From assembly GCA_947501275.1 (NCBI GenBank), contig CANMVD010000004.1, positions 310,001 to 374,000 on the forward strand: a stretch of 64,000 bases of DNA, written 5' to 3'. Shown one piece after another: positions 46,598 to 56,197 of this stretch. The position numbers and the translations under genes were made by a program. Positions within the stretch are counted from its first letter, which is position 1, and every line of letters starts with the position of its first letter. This DNA is from an uncultured Tateyamaria sp. Its GTDB lineage: Bacteria > Pseudomonadota > Alphaproteobacteria > Rhodobacterales > Rhodobacteraceae. Below the pieces are notes generated by a model, which did not search any database, had not been told where the DNA came from, and saw nothing but the letters and a program-made list of their open reading frames with translations.

Positions 46598-48531
46598 GTG
46601 TCTTCCTCCTCCAGACGGATCAAGGCAGCGCCAGCACTGACCTGATCGCCATCGCCAACCAGCACCTCCGCAACAACACCGTCGCGCCCGGCAAGCAACG
46701 CATGTTCCATCTTCATCGCTTCCAGCACGGCAAGGCGATCCCCTTTGCGCACGGTCTGACCGGCCTGTGCCAAGACGCCCTTCACAAGGCCGGGCATGGG
46801 CGCTTCGATGACATTGCCACCAACCCCTGCGCCATCGGTGACATCCAGCAGATCGATTGCGTGATAGACGATACCATAGTGATCAAACACCGTGATCACT
46901 CCGTGCGTCACGGACACGTCGGGGGCCGGATGCCCGCCAATCCACCAACGGCCCTGGCGACGCTCTGCCAGAACATCTACGCCGTCCACCTGCCAAAGTT
47001 GACGATGCGCGTCCGACACCTGCACCTTCAGATCCAGCCGCTGATCTTCATGCGTCAACGCAACGGTGCGCAACAAAGGTTGCCACAGCGAAAAGCCAGC
47101 CTCGCCCCCTGCGCGGTCAAGCCCGCTGCATGCCATGGCAGCTGCAATGGCATGGTGCGCTTCGGCCTCCGGCTTCTTGGTTAGCGCGTGGATATCGCGC
47201 GCGATCAACCCTGTGTCGACCTCGCCGCGTCCAAATCCACCATGTCCCGCGAGCGCGCCCAAAAACGCCAGATTGGTGACCGTGCCCGCAACATGGGTCT
47301 GCGCAAGGGTCTGGCGCAAGCGTGACAAAGCCACATCGCGGGTCGGTCCATGCATAATGACCTTGGCGATCATAGGATCGTAGAACGGGCTGATCTCATC
47401 CCCTGAACGCACGCCACTGTCTGCGCGCGCACCATCAGGAAAATGCAGATGTGTCAGAGTGCCCGTGGCAGGCAAGAACCCTGCCGGGACGTCCTCGGCA
47501 TAAAGTCGGGCCTCAAACGCATGGCCGCGAATGGCCAGATCGTCCTGCGCCAAGGGCAATCCTTCTCCGGCCGCCACACGCAGTTGCCAAGCCACCAGAT
47601 CCACGCCGGTTATCGCCTCGGTCACGGGATGCTCCACCTGCAACCGAGTGTTCATTTCCATAAAAAAGAAACCATCCGTGTGCAACGCGCCCGAACCGTC
47701 GACAATAAATTCCACTGTCCCGGCCCCCTTGTACCCGATGGCTTCAGCAGCCTTAACGGCGGCGTCTCCCATGGCAGTGCGCATGTCATGTGTCATGCCC
47801 GGCGCCGGGGCTTCCTCGATCACTTTTTGGTGGCGACGTTGCAGCGAACAATCCCGTTCAAACAAGTGCACAGCGCGGGTGCCATCACCAAAGATCTGCA
47901 CCTCGATATGGCGCGGATGTGTAACGAATTTCTCCACCAGCACATCGGTGTTGCCAAATGCAGTGCGTGCTTCGTTGCGGGCACTCGTCAGTGCGGCGGC
48001 AAAATCATCCGCGTCTTCGACAACCCGCATCCCCTTGCCGCCCCCGCCCGCGACTGCCTTGATCAGGACCGGATAGCCGATCTTGTCCGCCTCAGCCTCC
48101 AGCAGGGCGTCGTCCTGATCCGCGCCGTGATAGCCGGGCACGACAGGCACGCCGGCTTCGATCATCAGCGCCTTGGCCGCATCTTTGAGACCCATGGCGC
48201 GGATGGCCTCCGCCGACGGCCCGATAAAGGTCAGTCCAGCAGCGTCTACCGCCTGCACGAAGTCAGGGTTCTCTGACAGAAACCCGTAACCGGGATGGAT
48301 CGCCTGCGCGCCCGTGTCCAAGGCCGCCTGAATAATTGCATCGCCGCGCAGGTAACTGTCTGCGGGAGCTGAACCACCGATATGTACGGCAATGTCCGCC
48401 ATCTGCACGTGCTTGGACGCGGCGTCTGCATCCGAATAAACGGCCACGCAGCGCACACCCATAGCTTGCGCGGTTCCCATGATCCGGCAGGCAATCTCGC
48501 CCCGGTTTGCGATCAGGATGGTTTTAAACAT
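46594..48531 (-). CDS. mccA: Methylcrotonoyl-CoA carboxylase alpha (biotin) subunit
   Basis: A 645-residue biotin-containing subunit that carboxylates 3-methylcrotonyl-CoA with the beta subunit. Order: biotin carboxylase N domain (FKTILIANRGEIACRIMGTA), ATP-grasp (AVAGGGGKGMRVV, FFMEMNTRLQVEHPVTEAIT), a middle BT-type domain, and the biotinyl domain with the lysine in LEAMKMEHALLAG near the C terminus. ATG 48531 starts MFKTILIANRG as in the family; it overlaps the thermonuclease-like gene by 8 bases. BirA encoded at 17812 would biotinylate it. Confidence 0.94.
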   Translation of the reverse strand: MFKTILIANRGEIACRIMGTAQAMGVRCVAVYSDADAASKHVQMADIAVHIGGSAPADSYLRGDAIIQAALDTGAQAIHPGYGFLSENPDFVQAVDAAGLTFIGPSAEAIRAMGLKDAAKALMIEAGVPVVPGYHGADQDDALLEAEADKIGYPVLIKAVAGGGGKGMRVVEDADDFAAALTSARNEARTAFGNTDVLVEKFVTHPRHIEVQIFGDGTRAVHLFERDCSLQRRHQKVIEEAPAPGMTHDMRTAMGDAAVKAAEAIGYKGAGTVEFIVDGSGALHTDGFFFMEMNTRLQVEHPVTEAITGVDLVAWQLRVAAGEGLPLAQDDLAIRGHAFEARLYAEDVPAGFLPATGTLTHLHFPDGARADSGVRSGDEISPFYDPMIAKVIMHGPTRDVALSRLRQTLAQTHVAGTVTNLAFLGALAGHGGFGRGEVDTGLIARDIHALTKKPEAEAHHAIAAAMACSGLDRAGGEAGFSLWQPLLRTVALTHEDQRLDLKVQVSDAHRQLWQVDGVDVLAERRQGRWWIGGHPAPDVSVTHGVITVFDHYGIVYHAIDLLDVTDGAGVGGNVIEAPMPGLVKGVLAQAGQTVRKGDRLAVLEAMKMEHALLAGRDGVVAEVLVGDGDQVSAGAALIRLEEEDT

Positions 48532-49009
48532 TCTGGACCCCTTTTCCACACCAGCCGCGTCGCGGTTCGCCGTCATATGTGCGCGCCAATCCCGACGATA
48601 TCATTCTTGAGGCAACGCCTTGCCCATCAACAACCACAACGACCAATTGCCGGCCATACCTGTCGGTGCCACGAGGCCATGTCTGGATGTGTTTCGCTGT
48701 GTACAATTCCCAACGCAGCACTTGTGTGGCCGCAAACGCCTTGATTGCTTCACCGGCGCACCGTGCGTTGAACTCGGGCGTGTCATACCCCATGATCCGC
48801 GCGGATACATAGCCGGATTTGGGACAAATCGCGCGCACGGTGTCACCATCGATAATACCAACGATGCGGCAGTCCGTATGCTTCTTGAAAAACCCGTTGG
48901 CAGCATCACTAGCGACAGGCAAAAACAGCACGACCAATAAAAGTCCGACAAGCCACTGCTTTGCGCTGAAACTTTTGCGCTTGGATCTGATACGCAAAAC
49001 ACGGCCCAT
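48524..49009 (-). CDS. Thermonuclease (SNase-like) family protein
   Basis: A 161-residue protein with one N-terminal membrane segment (KQWLVGLLLVVLFLPVASDA) and an SNase-like OB-fold (CRIVGIIDGDTVRAICPKSG, VSARIMGYDTPEFNARC, and RGTDRYGRQLVVVVVDGQGV). In staphylococcal nuclease the catalytic residues are Asp, Arg and Glu; here GYDTPE carries the first Arg-less loop and DRYGR the second Arg, so activity is plausible but uncertain. It is probably anchored with the domain outside. It is packed between MCC beta (2-base gap) and MCC alpha (overlap), which is odd for a nuclease. Confidence 0.85.
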   Translation of the reverse strand: MGRVLRIRSKRKSFSAKQWLVGLLLVVLFLPVASDAANGFFKKHTDCRIVGIIDGDTVRAICPKSGYVSARIMGYDTPEFNARCAGEAIKAFAATQVLRWELYTAKHIQTWPRGTDRYGRQLVVVVVDGQGVASRMISSGLARTYDGEPRRGWCGKGVQNV

Positions 49010-49011
49010 AG

Positions 49012-50616
49012 TTACATCCGGAACACGCCAAAGCGTGTCTCCTCGATCGGGGCATTCAAGGCAGCACTCAGGCTCAGGTGCAACACATCGCGGGCCTTGC
49101 GCGGATCGATGATGCCGTCATCCCACAAGCGGGCGCTGGCATAGAGCGGGTGCGCCTGTTCCTCGAACATGTCGATTGTCGGCTTCTTGAATGCCGCCTC
49201 TTCTTCAGACGACCACGTACCGCCCGCACGTTCGATCCCGTCGCGCTTGACCGTTGCCAAAACACCGGCAGCCTGCGCGCCCCCCATGACAGAGATCCGG
49301 GAATTGGGCCAACTCCACAGGAAACGGGGCGAATATGCCCGACCCGACATGCCGTAGTTGCCTGCCCCGAATGACCCGCCCACAAGCATCGTGATCTTGG
49401 GTACTGACGTTGTCGCCACTGCCGTCACCATCTTGGCGCCGTGCCGGGCGATTCCTTCGTTTTCGTATTTCTGCCCCACCATGAACCCGGTAATATTTTG
49501 AAGGAATATCAGCGGGATACGGCGTTGCGAGCACAGTTCGACAAAATGTGCGCCTTTTTGCGCGGATTCTGAAAACAGAACGCCGTTGTTGGCGATGATC
49601 CCAACCGGGCATCCTTTGATATGCGCGAAACCGCACACAAGCGTTTCACCAAAACGCGCCTTGAACGCATCAAACCGGCTGCCATCCACCACGCGCGCAA
49701 TGACCTCGTGAATGTCGTAAGGGGTACGCAGATCAGCCGGAACCACGCCAAGTATTTCATCCGGGTCATAGGCGGGCTCTTCCGCACTTTGCAAAGTCAC
49801 CGTGTCGGGTTTGCAAAGGTTAAGGTTTGCGACACTTCTGCGGGCCAAGGCCAGTGCGTGGGCATCATCCTCGGCCAGATAATCTGCCACGCCCGACAGA
49901 CGCGTGTGCACATCTCCCCCACCCAGATCCTCGGCACTGACAACTTCGCCAGTGGCCGCCTTGACCAAAGGTGGACCTGCCAAAAAGATCGTACCTTGTT
50001 CCTTTACGATGATCGTGACATCAGACATCGCAGGCACATAAGCCCCGCCCGCGGTGCAAGAGCCCATCACCACGGCAATCTGTGGAATGCCCTTTGCGCT
50101 CATCTGCGCCTGATTAAAGAAGATGCGGCCAAAGTGGTCCCGATCCGGAAAGACCTCATCCTGATTGGGCAAATTCGCCCCACCACTGTCGACCAGATAG
50201 ATGCAGGGCAGATGGTTTTGTTCTGCAATCTCTTGTGCGCGCAGGTGTTTCTTGACGGTCATGGGGTAATACGTGCCGCCTTTGACGGTGGCATCGTTGC
50301 ACACCACCATCACTTCATGCCCGTGGACGCGCCCGATCCCTGCGATCACCCCCGCGCACGGAGCCGCCCCACCATAAAGACCATGGGCCGCCGTTGCGCC
50401 CACTTCGAGAAACGCTGACCCCGGATCAAGCAGATTTGCCACGCGTTCGCGCGGCAACATCTTGCCTCGGCTCACATGCCGGTCGCGCGACCGTTCACCG
50501 CCGCCTTGTGCAGCGGCTTCAGCAACGGTTTGCACCTCTGCAAGGGCCGCAAGATGGGCATCGCGATTGGTTTTGAACGTTCCGGACGACGGCAACGCCT
50601 GCGATTTCAATTTCAT
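49012..50616 (-). CDS. mccB: Methylcrotonoyl-CoA carboxylase beta (carboxyltransferase) subunit
   Basis: A 534-residue carboxyltransferase. Signs: [77 protein letters not shown], and [18 protein letters not shown]. It accepts the carboxyl group from biotin on the alpha subunit. The length is normal and the first residues ([17 protein letters not shown]) are typical of MCC beta. It overlaps the acyl-CoA synthetase gene by ATGA. Confidence 0.95.
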   Translation of the reverse strand: MKLKSQALPSSGTFKTNRDAHLAALAEVQTVAEAAAQGGGERSRDRHVSRGKMLPRERVANLLDPGSAFLEVGATAAHGLYGGAAPCAGVIAGIGRVHGHEVMVVCNDATVKGGTYYPMTVKKHLRAQEIAEQNHLPCIYLVDSGGANLPNQDEVFPDRDHFGRIFFNQAQMSAKGIPQIAVVMGSCTAGGAYVPAMSDVTIIVKEQGTIFLAGPPLVKAATGEVVSAEDLGGGDVHTRLSGVADYLAEDDAHALALARRSVANLNLCKPDTVTLQSAEEPAYDPDEILGVVPADLRTPYDIHEVIARVVDGSRFDAFKARFGETLVCGFAHIKGCPVGIIANNGVLFSESAQKGAHFVELCSQRRIPLIFLQNITGFMVGQKYENEGIARHGAKMVTAVATTSVPKITMLVGGSFGAGNYGMSGRAYSPRFLWSWPNSRISVMGGAQAAGVLATVKRDGIERAGGTWSSEEEAAFKKPTIDMFEEQAHPLYASARLWDDGIIDPRKARDVLHLSLSAALNAPIEETRFGVFRM

Positions 50617-52085
50617 GGTGTTACTCCGGTTTCCGCAGCGGCACGGGCTTTCAATTCCTTGCGGATCACCTTGCCCGTGACGGTCATGGGCAAAGCCTCA
50701 AGGAATTCGATTTCCCTTGGATATGAATGGCTTGACAGACGACCCTTCACGTAGCCCTGCAATATCTCTTCGGTTGTTGTCGCGCCGGGTTTCAAAACAA
50801 CGTAGGCTTTGACGATCTGCGTGCGCAGGGCGTCTGGTTTTCCGACGACACCCACGGTCGCAACATCCGCGTGGGTCAGCAGGCAGTCTTCGATTTCGCC
50901 GGGTCCGATGCGATATCCGGCCGAGGTGATGACATCATCATCGCGCCCGACAAACCGGATCTCGGGGCCGTCACGCAGGCCTCTGTCTCCTGTCAGCATC
51001 CACGATCCGTTGAACTTGGCAGTTGTCTCTTCGGGGCGCTTCCAATACTCCAGCATCATGGAAGGCGCACCACGACGGATCGCGATGTCGCCTTCTTCTT
51101 CCGTGATCGCGCCGGTTTGGTCGATCACTTGAACGTCGAATCCGGGCACTGGTCGCCCCATGCAGCCCGGGCGCACCGGGTAGCGGGCAGCGCAAGACGA
51201 CACGACCATGTTGCATTCGGTCTGGCCATAAAATTCGTTGATGGTGACGCCAAGCGCCGCGCGACCCCACGCCAGCATCTCCGCCCCAAGCGGTTCGCCC
51301 CCGCTCGCCACAGAGCGCAACCCGTCAATCCGCGCGCCATCCGCCTTGAGCATGCGCAAGGCTGTGGGTGGAAAAAACACATTCCGGACAGCGGCTTGCC
51401 TAATGATATTAATGCAGTTTTCAGTGTTAAACTTGGCCATACGCGCCGCGACCACCGGCACTCCCATGGCCAAGCCTGGCATGAGCACATCAAACAATCC
51501 GCCGATCCAAGCCCAATCGGCAGGCGTCCAGAGGCAATCCCCATCCTGACCCAGATCATCATGGCTCAGGGCAACCCCGGGTAAATGCCCATCCAGCACC
51601 CCGTGCCCGTGCAACGCACCCTTGGGCGCGCCGGTTGTCCCCGAGGTGTAAATCAAGACGGCGGGCGTCGTGTGCGTGGCTTCATGCGCACCGATAGGTG
51701 CTCCATCAATACCTGCCGTCGCGGTGTTCCACGTTGTCGCCAACCCACCAACAAGTCGGGCACCTTCATCGTCCGTTAGCACCAGAGCGACCCCTGCATC
51801 ATTGATCCGGGACGCCAATGCATCATGCTTGAAGAGTTTGAACAAAGGTACTGATATTGCGCCGATTTTCCAGATTGCGAGATGCGCAGCCGCACACCAC
51901 GGAGATTGGGACAGCAAGACGCCAACCCGGTCTCCGGGTGTAACCTCAGCGCGCAAGGCCCGTGCAAGGCCATCCGTCATCCGGCCAAGCTCGCCATAGG
52001 TAACGTCACGCCGATCCGGCCCGGTCAGATCAATGATGGCGACTTGATCAACGGGATGGCGCAGGCATTGGTCGACCATGTTCAT
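50613..52085 (-). CDS. AMP-dependent acyl-CoA synthetase
   Basis: A 490-residue adenylate-forming enzyme. ATP loop [36 protein letters not shown], the hinge region [20 protein letters not shown], and the C-terminal lysine motif [14 protein letters not shown]. It makes an acyl-CoA, probably isovalerate or another branched or short-chain acid, or acetoacetate, given its neighbours; the exact acid cannot be read. It is somewhat shorter than acetyl-CoA synthetases and lacks a signal. It overlaps MCC beta and the small anchored protein by ATGA on both sides. Confidence 0.9.
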   Translation of the reverse strand: MNMVDQCLRHPVDQVAIIDLTGPDRRDVTYGELGRMTDGLARALRAEVTPGDRVGVLLSQSPWCAAAHLAIWKIGAISVPLFKLFKHDALASRINDAGVALVLTDDEGARLVGGLATTWNTATAGIDGAPIGAHEATHTTPAVLIYTSGTTGAPKGALHGHGVLDGHLPGVALSHDDLGQDGDCLWTPADWAWIGGLFDVLMPGLAMGVPVVAARMAKFNTENCINIIRQAAVRNVFFPPTALRMLKADGARIDGLRSVASGGEPLGAEMLAWGRAALGVTINEFYGQTECNMVVSSCAARYPVRPGCMGRPVPGFDVQVIDQTGAITEEEGDIAIRRGAPSMMLEYWKRPEETTAKFNGSWMLTGDRGLRDGPEIRFVGRDDDVITSAGYRIGPGEIEDCLLTHADVATVGVVGKPDALRTQIVKAYVVLKPGATTTEEILQGYVKGRLSSHSYPREIEFLEALPMTVTGKVIRKELKARAAAETGVTP

Positions 52086-52357
52086 ATGCCGCCCTCCGGC
52101 AAGGTCGTTATACGCCCCATACGATCCACATCATAGCGCACATCGCCGCAGCGCACGCGCAGAACGTCGCCTGCGTCATGTAACCATCCTACACAGTCAC
52201 TGGCTACACCACCTTGGGTCTCGACATGCAGTTTGGCCACCGCTTCAATCACACCCGTTGCATTCTCAAACGGCACCCGCTGTTGCCCCAGCCAAAAGCC
52301 ACCAAGACCCGCCAGTACCACAAGAATGGAGGTCGTGATCAGAACGGAGCGCGGCAT
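52082..52357 (-). CDS. Small membrane-anchored hypothetical protein, 91 aa
   Basis: A 91-residue protein with an N-terminal hydrophobic helix (RSVLITTSILVVLAGLGGFW) and a small exported part with two cysteines (GVASDCVGWLHDAGDVLRVR, then CGDVRYDVDRMGRI). No family is recognised. It overlaps the synthetase by 4 bases and starts at the base where isovaleryl-CoA dehydrogenase ends, so it is translated within the operon. Confidence 0.68.
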   Translation of the reverse strand: MPRSVLITTSILVVLAGLGGFWLGQQRVPFENATGVIEAVAKLHVETQGGVASDCVGWLHDAGDVLRVRCGDVRYDVDRMGRITTLPEGGI

Positions 52358-53520
52358 CAGCCCATCGCCGCGACCAGTTCGCGCCCAACCAGCATCCTGC
52401 GGATTTCAGACGTGCCCGCCCCGATCTCCATCAACTTGGCGTCGCGGAAAATCCGGGCCACAGGGGCGTCGTTCAGGAAGCCCGCCCCGCCCATGGCCTG
52501 CACCGCCTGATGGGCCTGTTTCATTGCCTCTTCCGAAGCATAAAGGCAACACGCCGCCGCATCCTGTCGCGTGACGGTCCCGCGATCACAGGCACGCGCG
52601 ACCTCGTAAACATAGGCGCGCGCGGAATTCATCGCGGTGTACATATCTGCAATTTTGCCCTGCATCAGCTGGAACGACCCGATAGGTTGGCCAAATTGCT
52701 TGCGTTCGGCCATGTAGGGCATGATTTCGTCGAGACAGACAGCCATGATACCCAAACCAATGCCCGCCAATACCACGCGTTCGTAATCGAGGCCGGACAT
52801 TAGGACTGCGACGCCGCGCCCTTCTTCGCCCAGTACATTTTCAAATGGCACTTCCACGTCGTCAAATATCAGCTCGGCCGTGTTTGATCCCCGCATCCCC
52901 AGCTTGTCGAAATGGGGGGAGGTCGTGAAACCCTTCATCTCCTTTTCGATCAGAAAGGCCGTGATCCCTTTTGATCCCGCATCCGCGTCCGTCTTGGCGT
53001 AGACGACCAGCGTGTCTGCGTCCGGACCATTGGTAATCCAGTACTTGGTGCCGTTCAGGATATAGCGATCGTTGCGCTTTTCGGCGCCCAACTTCATCGA
53101 CACCACGTCAGACCCTGCTCCGGCTTCGGACATCGCAAGCGCGCCGACATGAGCGCCACTGACCAATCGCGGCAGGTATTTGTCCTTTTGGGCATCCGTC
53201 CCGTTCAGCTTGATCTGATTGACGCACAGGTTGGAATGCGCGCCGTAACTCAGGGACACTGACGCACTAGCCCGTGCGACCTCCTCGACCGCGACAGTAT
53301 GCGCGAGATAGCCCATGCCTGCCCCGCCATAGGCTTCGTCCACGGTGATGCCCAACAGTCCAAGCTCACCCAGCTCGGGCCAAAGCTCTGGCGGAAAGGT
53401 GTTGTCGGCGTCAATCTGCGCCGCCATCGGCTTGACGCGATCCTGCGCCCAGCGATGCACCATATCGCGCAGGGCATTCACATCCTCGCCCAGATCGAAA
53501 CTCATGGAGTGGGTGAACAT
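52357..53520 (-). CDS. ivd: Isovaleryl-CoA dehydrogenase
   Basis: A 387-residue FAD-dependent acyl-CoA dehydrogenase that oxidises isovaleryl-CoA to 3-methylcrotonyl-CoA. Signs: GLLGITVDEAYGGAGMGYLA, YGAHSNLCVNQIKLNGTDAQ, MSEAGAGSDVVSMKLGAEKR, YWITNGPDADTLVVYAKTD, and MSGLDYERVVLAGIGLG, where the Glu of LDYERVVL is at the position that acts as base in isovaleryl-CoA dehydrogenases. ATG 53520 (MFTHSMSFDLGEDVNAL) is the family start. It is the first gene of the leucine operon, with a palindrome 20-37 bases upstream. Confidence 0.95.
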   Translation of the reverse strand: MFTHSMSFDLGEDVNALRDMVHRWAQDRVKPMAAQIDADNTFPPELWPELGELGLLGITVDEAYGGAGMGYLAHTVAVEEVARASASVSLSYGAHSNLCVNQIKLNGTDAQKDKYLPRLVSGAHVGALAMSEAGAGSDVVSMKLGAEKRNDRYILNGTKYWITNGPDADTLVVYAKTDADAGSKGITAFLIEKEMKGFTTSPHFDKLGMRGSNTAELIFDDVEVPFENVLGEEGRGVAVLMSGLDYERVVLAGIGLGIMAVCLDEIMPYMAERKQFGQPIGSFQLMQGKIADMYTAMNSARAYVYEVARACDRGTVTRQDAAACCLYASEEAMKQAHQAVQAMGGAGFLNDAPVARIFRDAKLMEIGAGTSEIRRMLVGRELVAAMG

Positions 53521-53539
53521 TGCGTGCCTCCCCGCAGTT

Positions 53540-53557
53540 AATGAACGCTTGTTCATT
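53540..53557. promoter_or_regulatory. Palindrome AATGAAC-GCTT-GTTCATT upstream of ivd, candidate operator
   Basis: Perfect 7-base arms with a 4-base centre, 20-37 bases before the ivd start and likely over the promoter. The form is like TetR-family sites of fatty-acid or branched-chain acyl-CoA control, for instance PsrA-type sequences. No TetR or MerR regulator gene is next to it in the window. Confidence 0.6.
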
Positions 53558-53785
53558 TATAGAGAGACCTGCGGACGCGTCAAATCAAATTTCGATAACG
53601 GTCTACGCGGCGGCTTTGCGACCCCTGATTGAATAATGACAGCGCTGCGAAATACCCGCTCTCTTTTTGGGTAACACACACTTCACTTCTGATGATGTCT
53701 GCCCGCAACGGCGGGCGCGTGTTGCGCCATACGTTCGACAGCAAAAAACAGCTTAAACCCAAAAACAAGACAGGGACATACGAGT

Positions 53786-54881
53786 ATGCCAACCGAAATT
53801 TCTAATGGCTCCAGCCAGTCTACGATCACCTTGTCCGGCTTTCTTATGAACGAAGATGCGGTCATCACCTCTTCTAAAGACGGGATCGAAGTGTTCGAAG
53901 CCAATGGCGTCAATCTGCACGTCAACGGGATTACTTTCGCAGATACACGCGCGATTTTTGTCGAAGTAGACTCCGCCGACTCGAATTTGACAATCGGCGC
54001 ATTCGCGAACCTTGTCGGTCAATCCATCGGTTGGGGTCGCCGGAGACAACGCCGAATTGGTGAACTACGGCGCTATAACCGGGTTGATCTCATTCGGGGT
54101 TAACCTTGAGTTCGCCAGCATCGGCGGCACATCGTTCACAAACTATGGCACAGTGTCGGTTGATACAGTCGGCCTCGCCATACAAGGCGTCGGCCAATAT
54201 GCCGTCAATCACGGCACAATCAGCGGCAAGGTAGGCGTTAATCTTACCGAAAACAGCTCTGTTTTCATTAGGCGATATTATACTTTACGTACCCCGCACT
54301 CAGTCAGACTGCGCGGTTAACGATTTCAAACTTCCCGTCCGAGTTTCTCTCCCAGTCGTCACAACACGAGATTCTTTCTCGCCAATGACGGCGGTGTACC
54401 TTGCAGGCACAGTGGTCAGGACACGATCATCGTTGGCGCAGGTGCCGATAGCGTCGACGGCGGCGATTCCCGCGACACCATCCTCGGCGGAGGCGACTAC
54501 GACCTGATCCTCTGGGGCGGAGACCGCGACGTCTTGATCGGCGGCAAGGGCGATGATGCTCTTGACGCTGGCAACGGGCGCGACACGCTGGATGGCGACA
54601 GTGGTGACGATATCTTGACAGGTGGCTCCGGCAAGGATGTCTTTGTATTTGGTGTCAAAGCGGGTGACGACGTGATCACAGATTTCCAGCTTGGCTTAGA
54701 CGTCATCGATTTGAGGGCCTTCAGCATCAACAGCGTCAATGACATGGAACACTCTGGCGCGCGAAGTGCGTTTGGCACCGCGCTGTTTATTGGTCTCGAC
54801 GCGCTTGGCGGGTCTGGCTCGATCACCATTTCAAATGTCGATTCGACAATCGCATTGTTCGAAAGCGACTTTATCTTCTGA
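53786..54881 (+). pseudogene. Decayed RTX-type (haemolysin-type calcium-binding) protein gene
   Basis: Three pieces of one gene are seen in two frames. 53786-54030: MPTEISNGSSQSTITLSGFL, beginning of a secreted roseobacter RTX-like protein. From about 54030 the sense continues in another frame (VAGDNAELVNYGAITGLISF, NYGTVSVDTVGLAIQGVGQY), so a frameshift lies in the GGTTGGGG stretch. That frame meets a stop at 54318-54320; after it the frame runs to 54881 with Gly-Asp-rich nonapeptide repeats (GGKGDDALDAGNGRDTLDGD, SGDDILTGGSGKDVFVFG) and a typical RTX end. The middle 54250-54420 is too disturbed to read. An assembly error cannot be excluded but two separate disruptions favour decay. Confidence 0.75.
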
Positions 54882-54907
54882 ACAAAATCCCACGCAGGCT
54901 TGGCTGA

Positions 54908-56116
54908 TCAGGCCTGCGCACCACCCTGCCCTTGGTAGACCGCGCTCACCTCGGCCCGGATAATCCGCGCAATCAGCGCGCAATCCTCAAGGCTAAAGGT
55001 CAGCGGCACCCGCATATCCACAACCCCCGCCAGCACCCGGTCACTGGCAGCCATCGGCGTGGACGGCGCATAGCGCCAGCTGTCATAGCGGCTGGTGAAC
55101 GCCACAGGTTCGGGCGCACCAAACCATTTCAGCTCAACCCCCCGCGCGCCGCAGCGTTTGATCACCTCTTGCACGGCAGATCCGGCCCAATCCAGCAACA
55201 GGAACTGAATGGACGAGCCCACAATGGTCTCCTGTGCAGGCCTCTCAACGATGCTCAGCCCCGGCGTATCCCGCAAACCGGTTTCAAGCGCGTAGTAGCG
55301 TTCGTTCCAGCGTGCGCATTGCGTCGCCAGATCCGTCACCTGAGGCCGCAGGATCGCCGCCCGCAGATTGTCCATTCGTCCGGAAATATTGGGGGTTTCG
55401 TATTTGATCTGGTCGAACGCCTCTTTGGGCGGGCCAGCCAGGTGGCGTTCAAACAGCATATAGCTGCCCGACATCATGATCGCCTTGGCTGCAAGGTGCA
55501 TGTCATCTGTGACGAGAAATCCGCCCTCGCCTGAATTAACGTGTTTATAGGTTTGGCAGGAATAACACCCGATGGCCCCGTGCCGCCCCGAGGGCACGCC
55601 GTTCCATGCCGCCCCCATCGTGTGCGCGCAGTCCTCGATCACTTTCACCCCGGCACCGTCACACATCGCCATCAGCCGATCCATGTCGCAGATATGGCCG
55701 CGCATATGGCTCAGCAGCAGAACCTGCGCCTGATCCAGCTTAGCCTCCAGATCATCGAGGTCGATGGTCAGGCTTTCGGTCACGCCCACAAAGACAGGTT
55801 GCGCCCCCACGGCAGCAATCGCACCGGGCACAGGGGCAAGCGTGAACGCGTTGGACAGCACCTTGTCGCCGTGCCCCACACCCAGTGCCCGCAGTGCCGT
55901 GGCCATGGCGTAGCCGCCAGACGCAACAGCGAGGCAATATTGCGCACCAACGGTCGCGGCGAATTCCTGTTCCAGCAGCGCGGTCGGAGCGACTTCGCCC
56001 GGGCCAGTGTTATAGCGGTGCAACCGCCCTTCGCGCATGACATCCACAGCGGCTGCAATCGCCGCTTCGGGGATGGGTTCTTGCTGGGTGAAACTGCCGT
56101 TGAAACGCTCTGTCAT
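54908..56116 (-). CDS. DegT/DnrJ/EryC1/StrS-family aminotransferase
   Basis: A 402-residue PLP-dependent sugar aminotransferase or dehydratase. Pattern: YNTGPGEVAPTALLEQEFAA, YCLAVASGGYAMATALRALG, VLSNAFTLAPVPGAIAAVGA, KVIEDCAHTMGAAWNGVPSG and CYSCQTYKHVNSGEGGFLVT, where the Lys binds PLP. Family members make amino sugars for LPS or glycans. It begins 81 bases from the phosphatase gene on the same strand and ends near the decayed RTX gene. Substrate not readable; there are no nucleotide-sugar genes next to it. Confidence 0.87.
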   Translation of the reverse strand: MTERFNGSFTQQEPIPEAAIAAAVDVMREGRLHRYNTGPGEVAPTALLEQEFAATVGAQYCLAVASGGYAMATALRALGVGHGDKVLSNAFTLAPVPGAIAAVGAQPVFVGVTESLTIDLDDLEAKLDQAQVLLLSHMRGHICDMDRLMAMCDGAGVKVIEDCAHTMGAAWNGVPSGRHGAIGCYSCQTYKHVNSGEGGFLVTDDMHLAAKAIMMSGSYMLFERHLAGPPKEAFDQIKYETPNISGRMDNLRAAILRPQVTDLATQCARWNERYYALETGLRDTPGLSIVERPAQETIVGSSIQFLLLDWAGSAVQEVIKRCGARGVELKWFGAPEPVAFTSRYDSWRYAPSTPMAASDRVLAGVVDMRVPLTFSLEDCALIARIIRAEVSAVYQGQGGAQA

Positions 56117-56197
56117 AAACGTGTTTTGGGATGCATGTATGTCGGCGTCAAGCAGAGCGACGCTTATTCCAAACCCTGAAATTCCCGCTTTGCTGCT

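Noticed and set aside
53701-53716. Hairpin GCCCGC-AACG-GCGGGC before the decayed RTX gene
   Set aside because: A short GC hairpin is common by chance in this base composition and no T-run follows.
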